A DNA stretch of 64,000 nt from Gordionus sp. m RMFG-2023 (taxonomy: Eukaryota; Nematomorpha; Gordioida; Chordodea; Parachordodidae), in the NCBI RefSeq assembly GCF_954871325.1, contig NC_088776.1, positions 60,536,954 to 60,600,953 of the forward strand. Direction: 5' to 3'. The number at the start of each line of letters is the position of its first letter. Positions within the stretch are counted from its first letter, which is position 1. Below, in pieces: positions 55,901 through 64,000 of this stretch. The position numbers and the translations under genes were made by a program. The notes beneath the pieces were generated by a model, which was not told the DNA's origin, did no database searches, and saw only the letters and a list, made by a program, of their open reading frames with translations.

Positions 55901-58900
55901 TATAATACTAACATATAAATTTAAATATTGAAGGAGGTGGGGTTGAGAATTGACTTTATTTGGTTGATTTAATATGGAATACAACATAATATAATGGGGT
56001 GTCAAATACTAAAACATATTGATTGTTTTACAAAATTTCATAAAATATAAGAATTAAAACAATGTATCTTATATAAATAAAATATATAAACTCTTGTTTC
56101 GTATTTTTGCTATAATATAATTTCATCTTATTTTATTACCTATAATGGTCAACTTTGTAGATATTCATCTGTTCAAACTTCCTTAGGTAAATTTTTTCGA
56201 GCAGATTTTTTTTATGATTTCATAGTTAGATTAAAATAAATGAAATTTTAAAAAATTAAGTTATTATCAGCTGGAAAAGGTGTGACCATTACTGGGTTAT
56301 TTTTTTTTATAAAAAAAACCTTCCACTTCTTCGAGAGGAGAATTCTCAGTAATATCTGCTAAAATTGAAAAAAATAAAAATAAATAAGAAACGTTATGAT
56401 AATATAATTATTGTTGGGGCTAATATATTTGATTATAGCTTTTAAAATTGTTCAAACGAATATTCAAATTATTAGGAAGCCATTTCTGTGAACTTTGAAA
56501 GGTAATATAATTTAAGAAGATAAATGATTTTTAAGTGTTTTAATTTGGAACTAATTGGCTTACTAAAATTTGCATGTTTTTACAAGAAAAGAGACAGAAT
56601 AATATTTTTTGGATTTTAAATTAAATTAATATTTATTTTAATTTCGTTTATAATTTCATCACATGTTATTTATTATTAGATTATTAAATTAAAATTTCCT
56701 GTTTAATATCAGACGTGCAAATAAAATACTTCAATTTAAAAAAATAGAAACATCCGAATCGAATAACACATTTTATTAATATTACGAATAATAACATTAA
56801 ATCACTTCAATTCTTTTAAACAAATCAAATAAACTAGATATGTAATCTCTTTTAATAGTCCTAATGTGTAGTGAATGCGAACCTTCACTCTATACGCTTC
56901 CGATAATTTTTTTTAAACATTTTTTATAGATTTGTTAATAAAAAATATCTAATTTATTTTATTAATAAAATTTTAAAAAATTTATTTAATTTGATTAATA
57001 TCTTTTAAAAAACAAATAATAAAGATTATCATAGGAGCCAATATAAGTGTTTATAAAAAATAACCTTCAATTTCTACGATAGAAGAATCTTCAGTAATAT
57101 CTGCTAAAATTGAAAAAAATAATAAAGATAAAATAAGAGTTCATGATAAATTATAATTATAGTTGATTCGAAAATTTGGTATAAATATTATAGCAATCCC
57201 TTTTAATCAACAATGTTTAAATATTTGTATGAAATAATCAATACAAAATAATTATTAAGTAGTCAATTTTCCTCTCTAAGTGAAACATATTAAAATTCAT
57301 ATGGTAATTACAACTATTATGTATAACAAAAAGCGACATTGTAAGCTTTGGTATCAATTCTTTTTATAGCCTTTAACTATGTATTTATTAAATTGTTTTT
57401 TTATAATACACACTCATATATATATATACCTTATTTTATATTTATTTTTAGTATCATTTTTAGTTTTAGAATAAATTTATTATAAATTAAAATCACACCC
57501 GTTATTTCTATCACCACCGTTATCCCCTATATAACAAAGAATAATGATAATAAATTAGTCAATTCTTTTACACGAATCAAATACATTATTATATTTGTAT
57601 TCGCTTAAGTTTAATATATTTGATTAACTTTTTTTAAAAAAAGAAATATTTATTAATTAGACAAGAGTTTTGGGCAAAAATAATATCAATTTTTTATATT
57701 TTTTTGAAAAGATTATATAAGAAAGAAAGAAAGAAAGAAAGAAATATATCAGAAAAAATACGTAAAAAATAATATTAAAAATTAGCGATCAAAAGATATA
57801 TCAGAAAAAAAAATAAAGTTTTGAAGTCATCCAGAAATGCGTTTTAGAAACATAATACATAATTTTTATTATGTTCTAAATCAAAATATGGTGGATTCCA
57901 TTAAGCAACATGAACTTTCAATTCTCTAACTAAACAAAATTCTTGTGTATTAATTATGAATCAAAAAATATTCTAAAGAAAATCTTCCATTTCTTCAGGA
58001 GGAAAATATTTAACAACATCTTCTAAAGAAAAATTTCTTATGAGTAATGTATAGTTATAGAATGTTCGAAAATAGGAAATAAATATAAAATATGTTTTAA
58101 ATTTTAAAATATTATAAATATGATATAAATTTCCGTAAAGGTTAATAAAAACAATATTTGAGATAAACATAGCTTTATCTTTACAAAAATTTCTAAATGT
58201 GCTAGGCGATGTTAATTTTTGATGATTGAATGTGATTTAAAAAAATTTATATATCATCTGTCCATTCTAATTAGACCTTAAACAAATGAAGTAGATGGTA
58301 TGCTATAGGTTAAAAGAATAATATAATTTAAATTTTTAATTAAATATATCTAAATATATGTAAAGATAAAATACAGCTTAAAATTCTATAATTGACTCGT
58401 TTTATAGATTAATAAATATTCCAACTTAGAGAAATTTGTGCCTCCAAAAGTTAATAAAAAAAATAAAAAATAAAAATTATTCAAGCTAAATTGTTGATAT
58501 CAAAAGTTTAATAAAAATATATATATTCTTTTTCTATCATATTTCATTTAAAAAAATATGATTATGTTTTTTTATTTTTCTATCATATTTCATTAAAGAA
58601 AACTTATTATATTAATAAGGGGGTGGCTAGTTTTCTCAGGGGGCTCAACTAAAATATTTTTATGGGGGCGAAGCCTCCCATTCTCCCAATTTGCGGGGTT
58701 TCGGTTCGCTTTTGCCCGGCCTTCGGCGGGTTTTATATTAATATATTCTTTTTTTAAATTTGTTCTCTGAACAATTATTCTGAATTATTTTTCTCATTTA
58801 TTATATTATGTATAAATTATAAGCTGCCATATAAACAATTAAAACATTATAAGACATTTCTAAAAATAAATTTTTTTTAATACAAAATCTATTTATTACA

Positions 58901-61900
58901 GTATAAAATATTTTTGATAGCTGATTAAAAAAAAATTGCGTCAAAAGAATTACAAGTGATAAAAAAGATTAAGTAATTCATACATATGCCTCATTTGATA
59001 ATAGTTTTTAAAAACCACATAATGCAATAACATTTTAGCAACTTACATTGAAAAAAGGTTATCAAAGTAATATAATTCTCTGTTACTTTTAGATAATGTT
59101 TTATAGAATAAACTAATAAATAAAACTTATAGGAATAAACCAAACAAACAATTTTTTAAAAAGAGAGTATAAACGACGAATCCAAATAATAAAACTATAT
59201 GGTAGTTAGAGCTTCCTTTTAGAAGACATGTTGTAAGCTAGATAAGTAATCGAGAAAATTATTGTGAGATATTAAATTTCTAAAAGATTATCTTCTATTT
59301 TAAATGATATATAAACGACTACACAGTTGATCATTATTGTTATCTAAAATATGCAGTCATATGCTCTCAGCCCTGGTAGTAATAATCTTAAATTACATAG
59401 CAACCCAAATAATAGATGCTGGTTAATTTGCAGTAATAGCCTTGACACTAACGATGTAAATTAGTATCAGAATTTATTATTTTGAATAAATTGATAAAAT
59501 AAAAACAAAAATCTTAGGAAGAAATAATTGTACACATATATTGAAGCCTAGAGTTATTAACACGGAAAGGATGCCATATTAGAAATGAAACATTCTGGAA
59601 CAATAAAATAAGGACCAGAATGATATGTTGAAACAATTAGGATATTTTATATTCTAGTTTATATATCTTAAAATATAAGTAGTTTGTAATAATATCAAAA
59701 ATATATTTGTATTAAAAATTTAACTCAACTGTTTTTTAATAAAAAGAAATAAATAGCTTTCCTAATGTAAAAAAGAAAAGATATCAAATTTATTACATTA
59801 GGATGAATAATAAAATGTTTAATTTTAAAATATATTTATATATAAATAGAGGGCATTAAATACTTAAAAGCAAATTTTTACTTTATTTATTATCAAAAGC
59901 ATTCATTAGTAAAATTTATTATAATATTAGTTGTAATATATAATAACTATCAAATAAAGTGGTATTTTATCTAACATTTTATAAATAACTGTATATAATA
60001 GAAGATTATAAACTATATGTCTACTAAATTACTTTTTATTATACTTATTTGGACCTTGAAAATATTTTTAGGAATAGGTATGATAATAAATTTAAAAATA
60101 AATATACAGTTGATTAGTCATTTTGAACTTTGCTAATTACAATTTTAAATTTTTTAGTTTGCAATTAATAAATGATTATATTTATTTTATTAGGGTTATA
60201 AAATAATTTAAATAATAATAGTCAATTACTTCAGCTATTAATGCTAAATGATATCTAGTGAGTGATATTGATATTCTATTTTTAACACAAAATTTTTTTG
60301 CTAGCTAAAGTGAAAATATAATTTATATGTTTTAATTTAATTTAATATTTAAAATAGTATACATTTAATATATATTTTGATAATCTTATTAATTTTTAAA
60401 TAATAAAATTGAATCGATATTTTACTTAATGGAATTATAAAAGAAATCTTTAAGGGGGCAATTAAAAAAATTGAAGGGGTTAAGTTTCCATTAAAAAAAT
60501 TTTTTTTGCTTCAGAAGGCTTTTCAAATTTTCAAGTGGCTCAAGCCCCTGCGCCCCCTAGAGACGCCATAATTAACTGAATTGAAATTAATTTTATAAAA
60601 TAAGTATTTCAACCTGGAACAACTTCTGATAAAACAAAATAATAAAAAAATATATAATTGAAAAAATAAGCAAAATCATAATATCTAAATTTTAACAAAA
60701 ATTTTTTTATTATTTTTTAATCATCTTTAATTTAAGAAATAACTATTTTATTAATTAATTAATAGAAATGAGATTAGTTTTAAAAAATAAGTATTCTAAC
60801 CTGGAGAAACTTCTGATGATACAATTAAATAAATTTATCAATTGAATGAAATTAATTTTAAAAGCAACTTCTACTGCTAATGGTTAATAAATAAATATAT
60901 ACAATTAATAATTCATTTATTCTAAATTGATGATATCAAATGTTTAATAAAATTATATTAATTCTTTATCATCATCCTTCATTTAAAAAAGTCTTTTATT
61001 AATTATTAATTGAAATAAAGTCAATGTTATAAAATAAGTTTTCCAAACTGAAAATAAATAAACATAAAAAATTAAAATCATTTTTGCTAAATTGTGGATA
61101 TAAAAATTTAATAAAAATTATTTATTCTTTTTCTATCATCCTAAAATCGTATTTTAATAAATAATTGAAATATGTTAAAAGATAAGCATTAAAACCTGGA
61201 GAAACTTCTGCTGCTGTTTAATAAATAAATATATAAAATAAATAAATCATTTTTACTTAATTGTTGATATCATAAGTTTAATAATATTCATTCTTTTATA
61301 TTTATCTTCATTTAAAAAATATATTTTATAGAATTAACTAAAATTAAATTAAATTTTAAAAATAAGCTGGAGAAACTTCTGCTGCCGATGTTTAAAAAAT
61401 AAATATATAAAATAAATAAATCATTTTTGTTAAGTTGTTGATAACAAAAGCTAAATAAAAATATATTAATTCTTTTTTTATCTTCATTTAAAAAATAGAA
61501 TTTTATATTAATTAACTAAAATAAAAATATTTTTTAAAATAAGCATTAAAACCTGGAGCAACTTCTGCTGCCGCTGTTCAATAAATAATTATATAAGATA
61601 AATAAATCATTGCAAAATTAATTAACTGAAATGAAATTAATTTTTTAAAATAAGCATTCAAACCTGGAGCAAGTTAAATTAAAATATATATATTCTCTTT
61701 TTTTTATATTCATATTAAAATAGTATTTAATATTAATTAACTGAAAATAAATATTTAAAATAAGGATTCCAACCTGCAACTTCTGATGCCGCTATTTAAT
61801 GTTAAATATATAAAATAAATAAATCATTTTAGCTAAATAGTTGATATAAAATTAAATTAAAATTTAATTCTGTTATATTTTTTATATAAATTTAATATTA

Positions 61901-64000
61901 ATTAACTGAAATGAAATAAATTTTTATAAATAAAGATTCCAACCTGCAACTTCTGATGCCGCTATTAATAAGTAAATATATAAAATAAATAAATCATTTT
62001 ATAAATTGTTGATATCAAAAATTAAATTAAAATATATTTATTCTCTATTTTTATTTAAAAAAGATTATTTAATATTAATTACTGAAAATAAATTAATTTT
62101 TTAAAATAAGGATTTTAACCTGCAACTTCTGATACCGCTATTTAATATATAAATAAATAAAATAAATAAATCATTTGCTAAATTGGTAATATCAGAAATT
62201 GAATTAAAATATATTTATTTTCTTTTTTTATTTTTATTTAAAAAAGATTAGTTAATATTAATTAACTGAAATGAAAATAATTTTTAAAATAAGGATTCTA
62301 ACCTGCAACTTCTGATGTCGCTTTTTAATAAGTAATAATTGTTGATATCAAAAGTTAAATTAAAATATATTTAATCTTTTTTTTTATTTTATATAAAAAA
62401 TAGTATTTAATATTAATTATCTGAAAATAAATAGGATTCCAACCTGCAACTTCTGATGCCGCTATTGTATATATATAAAATAAATAAATCATTTTAGCTA
62501 AATAGTTGATATCAAAAATTAAATTAAAATTTTGTTTTGTTTTTTAATTTTCACTTACAAAAGATTATTTAATATTAATTTACTAAAATGAAATTAATTT
62601 TTTAAAATAAATTCTTCCTAGCAATTTCTGATGCCGTAAATTTATAAAATAAATAAATCATCTGCTTAATTGTTTATATAGAAGTAAAAATTAAAAAAAA
62701 ATAAATATATATTATTTTTTTTTATTTTTATTAAAAAAAGAGTATTTGCCGCTATTTAATAAGTAAAAAATGTTTATATCAAAAGTTAAATTAAAATATA
62801 TTTATTAAAATTTTTAATTTTTAAAAATAAGTAATTAATATTAATTAGCTGAAAAAATTAATTTTACAAAATAAGGATAACCTGAAACTTCTAATGCTGC
62901 TATAAGTAAATATTGTTGATATCAAAACTTAAATTAAAATATATTTATTCTCTTTTTTTAATTATAATAAATAGTATTTATTATTAATTATAAATTTTTT
63001 AAAATAAGTACTCCAACCTGCTACTTCTGATGCCGCTATTAATAAGTAAATATATAAAATAAATAAATCATTTTATAAATTGTTGATATCAAAAATTAAA
63101 TTAAAATATATTTATTCTCTTTTTTTATTTTCATTTAAAAAAGATTATTTAATATTAATTAACTGAAATGAAATTAATTTTTTAAAATTAGGATTTCAAC
63201 CTGCAACTTCTGATGCCGTTTAATAAATAAAAATTGTTGATATCAGAAGTTATATTTATTTTCTAATGTATTTTCATTAAAAAATAATATTTAATATTAA
63301 TTAAGAAAAGAAATTTTTAAAATAAGGTAACCAACCTGCAACTTCTGTTGCCGCTATTTAAAAAGTAAATATATAAAATAAATAAAACATTTTGGCTAAA
63401 TTGTTGATATCAAAAATTTAATTAAAATATATTTATTCTCTTTTTTTATTTTTATTAAAAAAAGAGTATTTAATATTAATTAACTGAAAATAAATTAATT
63501 TTTTAAAATATGTTCTTCCAAGCAATTTCTGATGCCGCTGTATAATAGATAAATTTATAAAATAAATAAATCATCTAATAAATTGTTGATATTAGAAGTT
63601 AAAAATAGAAAAAATTAAAATATATATATATTGTTTTAATTATCTGAATGTAAATTAATTTTTAAATAAGGATTCCAACCTGCAACTTCTGATGCCGCTA
63701 AGTAAAAATTTTTGATATCAAATGTTAAATTAAAATTTATTTATTATTTTTTTTAATTTTTATGTAAAAAATGGTACTGAAATGAAATTAATTTTTTAAA
63801 ATAAGGACAAACCTGCAACTTCTGATGTCGCTATAAGTAATAAATTAAAATATAATTTTTATCTTTTTTTATTTTCATATAAATAATAGTATTTAATATT
63901 AATTACTGAAAATAAATTTATTTTTTAAAATAAGAATTTCAACCTGCAACTTCTGATGCCGTTATTTAATAAGTAAATATATAAAATATAAAATAATTTG
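40776..64000 (-). CDS. Micro-exon gene, 3' part, open at the right edge
   Basis: A minus-strand gene at least 23 kb long is inferred from more than 20 tiny exons. Nearly all begin with two bases completing a codon started by a G and end with a single G (phase 1 in and out), so any of them can be skipped or joined without changing frame. In 5' to 3' order: 12-21 nt exons in a tandem array (63961 to 60614), 33-39 nt exons of two alternating types (58022 to 47721), an 18-nt exon (42855), a 114-nt exon (41202-41315) and a terminal exon (40776-40912) followed by AATAAA. The protein would be a chain of short acidic peptides (AASEVA, AAEVSP, ADITENSPPEEVE, ADITEDSSIVEIE) before a less repetitive C-terminus. 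Synonymous changes between copies support selection on protein. Known micro-exon genes of schistosomes share symmetric exons and encode secreted variable proteins; sequence similarity to them is not claimed. The first exon and any signal peptide lie beyond 64000. Confidence 0.75.
41202..41315 (-). CDS. Micro-exon gene, 114-nt exon
   Basis: The exon enters and leaves in phase 1 (GTCTAAG acceptor, CCAG|GTATGC donor). It encodes WGCEFGFPWVDGGSITVSVS then INSGGYIYFIIESTEIP, a beta-strand-like, non-repetitive segment. Composition is clearly less AT-rich than the surroundings. Confidence 0.6.
42855..42872 (-). CDS. Isolated 18-nt micro-exon
   Basis: Between AAACACAG and GTTTGA lies an 18-nt phase-1 exon encoding VVAEVP. 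The flanking 80 bp match the repeat unit of the 60.6-64 kb array, although it lies 18 kb away, downstream of the 39-nt series. Confidence 0.6.
44001..44077 (-). CDS. Possible alternative terminal exon
   Basis: In phase 1 after GGAGTATAAG the frame reads AHIERGIITGTGYDEYSPII then LPEE and TAA. The YSPIILPEE end recalls the NSPPEE core of the type B exons. The acceptor has a weak pyrimidine tract. Confidence 0.35.
44373..44455 (-). CDS. Possible alternative terminal exon with hydrophobic tail
   Basis: After the very good acceptor CCTTTGTTTTCAG the frame in phase 1 reads AMEVIFLCVGFTFVA and ends at TAA after LKLINMFN. It fits the phase of the micro-exon gene and would give a hydrophobic C-terminus. 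The frame is also open upstream, so chance cannot be excluded. Confidence 0.3.
47721..47753 (-). CDS. Micro-exon, 33 nt, variant
   Basis: It encodes ADITENSFSNL between CATTTTAG and GTATTT. It has lost two codons as a unit yet keeps phase 1 symmetry. Confidence 0.65.
   Translation of the reverse strand, partial: QILLKILFQT
49639..49677 (-). CDS. Micro-exon, 39 nt, type A variant
   Basis: It encodes VDIAEHSSIVEIE between CAATTATAG and GTTATT. Confidence 0.65.
50216..50254 (-). CDS. Micro-exon, 39 nt, type B
   Basis: It encodes ADIIENSPPEEIE between AAATTTTAG and GTTTTA. Confidence 0.7.
50817..50831 (-). CDS. Possible 15-nt micro-exon
   Basis: Between GGAAG and GTTTGC lies a 15-nt phase-1 segment encoding ASRVV. 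A related segment near 56885 is one base shorter, and the one expected near 53110 is missing. The acceptor is weak, so this is tentative. Confidence 0.25.
   Translation of the reverse strand, partial: HLEW
50985..51023 (-). CDS. Micro-exon, 39 nt, type A
   Basis: It encodes ADITEDSSIVEIE, identical in protein to 57065-57103 with a synonymous change, between CAATTTTAG and GTTATT. Confidence 0.7.
51130..51420 (-). repeat. Duplicated cassette with a coding-like segment, copy 1
   Basis: About 290 bp, closely related to 54740-54990. On the minus strand both copies read FDDIA-Y/F-A-V/I-INHKW, suggesting a captured coding piece (exon or transposase fragment). After HKW the copies no longer agree in frame, so it is decaying. 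Family unknown. Confidence 0.45.
52542..52580 (-). CDS. Micro-exon, 39 nt, type B variant
   Basis: It encodes ADITENSFPGEVE between CAATTTTAG and GTTTTT. Confidence 0.68.
53188..53226 (-). CDS. Micro-exon, 39 nt, type A
   Basis: It encodes ADIIEDSSIVEIE between CAATTATAG and GTTATT. It differs from the other type A exons mostly by synonymous changes. A 95-codon frame runs through it (52985-53272), but the alignment of copies shows the exon limits. Confidence 0.7.
53837..53875 (-). CDS. Micro-exon, 39 nt, type B
   Basis: It encodes ADITENSPPEEME between CAATTTTAG and GTATTT, the best donor of the series. Confidence 0.72.
54569..54607 (-). pseudogene. Decayed micro-exon, type A
   Basis: It encodes ADITKDSSIVEIE, but the donor reads GA instead of GT and the TTTTAG acceptor block is missing. 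The position fits the strict A/B alternation, so it is a dead member of the series. Confidence 0.6.
54740..54990 (-). repeat. Duplicated cassette, copy 2
   Basis: Partner of 51130-51420; it sits in the equivalent place of the next four-exon block, so it was present before the block duplicated. The minus strand reads VFDDIAFAIINHKWEVLPDY here. Confidence 0.45.
56320..56358 (-). CDS. Micro-exon, 39 nt, type B
   Basis: It encodes ADITENSPLEEVE between CAATTTTAG and GTTTTT. Phase 1 in and out. Confidence 0.7.
57065..57103 (-). CDS. Micro-exon, 39 nt, type A
   Basis: It encodes ADITEDSSIVEIE between CAATTTTAG and GTTATT. Phase 1 in and out. Confidence 0.7.
57984..58022 (-). CDS. Micro-exon, 39 nt, B-like, donor lost
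   Basis: It encodes EDVVKYFPPEEME after a good acceptor (TTTCTTTAG). The base after the exon is AT rather than GT, so this copy is probably skipped or dead. Most 5' of the 39-nt series. Confidence 0.5.
58618..60571. mobile_element. Probable DNA transposon inserted into the micro-exon repeat
   Basis: The repeat-unit sequence stops at about 58617 (ttattatattaat) and resumes at about 60572 with taattaactgaa, its expected continuation. The 1.95 kb between has GC-rich ends unlike the array: agggggctcaactaaaat and a cgaagcctcccattctccc block on the left, gcccctgcgccccctagaga on the right. The ends are only loosely inverted-repetitive. The interior is AT-rich without a recognisable transposase, so this looks like a non-autonomous or decayed element. 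Confidence 0.55.
60570..64000 (-). repeat. Tandem repeat carrying the micro-exons
   Basis: Unit landmarks (+ strand) are aacctgcaacttctgatgcc, then taaataaatcatttt, then gttgatatcaaaa, then attaaattaaaatata, then a T-rich block, then ttaatattaattaactgaaa. The order is kept in every unit while lengths vary. Left-hand units use ctggag and right-hand units ctgcaa in the exon, so the array has two subfamilies. A diverged unit at 58400-58600 and a lone one at 42770-42880 belong to the same family. Confidence 0.9.
60614..63961 (-). CDS. Array of 12-21 nt symmetric micro-exons
   Basis: Units of about 110-190 bp repeat about 20 times; each has one micro-exon in a conserved intron frame. Exons with an AG before and a GT after (plus coordinates): 63813-63830, 63680-63697, 63336-63353, 63018-63035, 62882-62899, 62444-62461, 62303-62320, 62120-62137, 61944-61961, 61774-61791 (18 nt each), 61553-61573 (21 nt), 61196-61213 (18 nt), 60801-60812 and 60614-60625 (12 nt). 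Peptides are AASEVA, ATSEVA, AATEVA, AALEVS, AVSEVA, AAAEVAP, AAEVSP, EVSP and EVVP. Copies at 63944-63961, 63522-63537, 63201-63218, 62615 and 61367 have lost an AG or GT; copies near 62745 and 61662 are truncated. Confidence 0.65.

Larger units (their letters stand above)
49600..57110 (-). repeat. Nested duplication of A/B exon pairs and introns
   Basis: Type A starts at 49639, 50985, 53188, 54569, 57065 and type B at 50216, 52542, 53837, 56320 alternate strictly. Equivalent positions two exons apart are spaced alternately about 1.4 and 2.2-2.5 kb. Positions four exons apart are spaced 3.5-3.9 kb, so a four-exon block was duplicated after an earlier two-exon unit. Introns are copied along. 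Confidence 0.8.

Noticed and set aside
61662-62755. Additional micro-exon copies near 61662 and 62745
   Set aside because: Each keeps only one half of the 18-nt segment, so they are truncated units and not exons.
60570-64000. CRISPR-like or plain satellite interpretation of the 60.6-64 kb array
   Set aside because: Units are variable in length, the genome is eukaryotic, and the conserved core is a phase-consistent exon with splice borders rather than a palindromic repeat with unique spacers.

Overview
The window is AT-rich (roughly three quarters A+T by eye) animal-type nuclear DNA. It has spliced genes with GT-AG introns, long microsatellites, many short inverted-repeat elements and several dead Ty3/gypsy-type LTR elements. 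The species cannot be named from the sequence. Micro-exon genes are best known from parasitic flatworms, but other animals have convergent examples, so this is only a hint.

Two complete conserved genes were assembled exon by exon from both strands. (1) A tail-anchored cytochrome b5 lies on the + strand at 12103-18637: five exons, 142 residues, both haem-ligand histidines, and a C-terminal membrane anchor. (2) A TENT4/PAPD5/Trf4-type non-canonical nucleotidyltransferase lies on the - strand at 21219-30906: ten exons, 384 residues, all junction phases consistent, catalytic Asp triad present. The two genes converge tail to tail.

The right third (about 40.8-64.0 kb, - strand) holds the most striking object. 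It is a large gene, open at the right edge, built mostly of tiny symmetric phase-1 exons. From 5' to 3' it has: a tandem array of 12-21 nt exons encoding variants of Ala-Ala-Ser-Glu-Val-Ala/Pro (63961 down to 60614); eleven 33-39 nt exons of two strictly alternating kinds encoding ADIT-E-NSPPEEVE-like and ADIT-E-DSSIVEIE-like 13-mers (58022 down to 47721); a lone 18-nt exon (42855-42872); a 114-nt exon (41202-41315); and a terminal exon ending at 40776, followed by AATAAA. The intron sequence was copied together with the exons in nested duplications. This is the architecture of micro-exon genes (secreted or surface variable proteins of schistosomes). The encoded repeats match nothing I recognise.

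Other layout. 0.5-2.8 kb: coding-like minus-strand pieces, including a 478-nt exon resembling an REJ/polycystin extracellular module, and an RT/RNase H fossil. 5-11 kb: further LTR-element fossils and degenerate tandem repeats. 13-33 kb: a hAT-like MITE family with 8-bp target duplications, a 536-bp hAT-like element, and microsatellites, mostly inside introns of the two conserved genes. 32.6-39.0 kb: one old Ty3/gypsy-type element with both LTRs, broken many times. 58.6-60.6 kb: a probable DNA transposon that split one unit of the micro-exon array.

All gene models are manual translations. Splice junctions are inferred from frame, phase and homology, not from transcripts.
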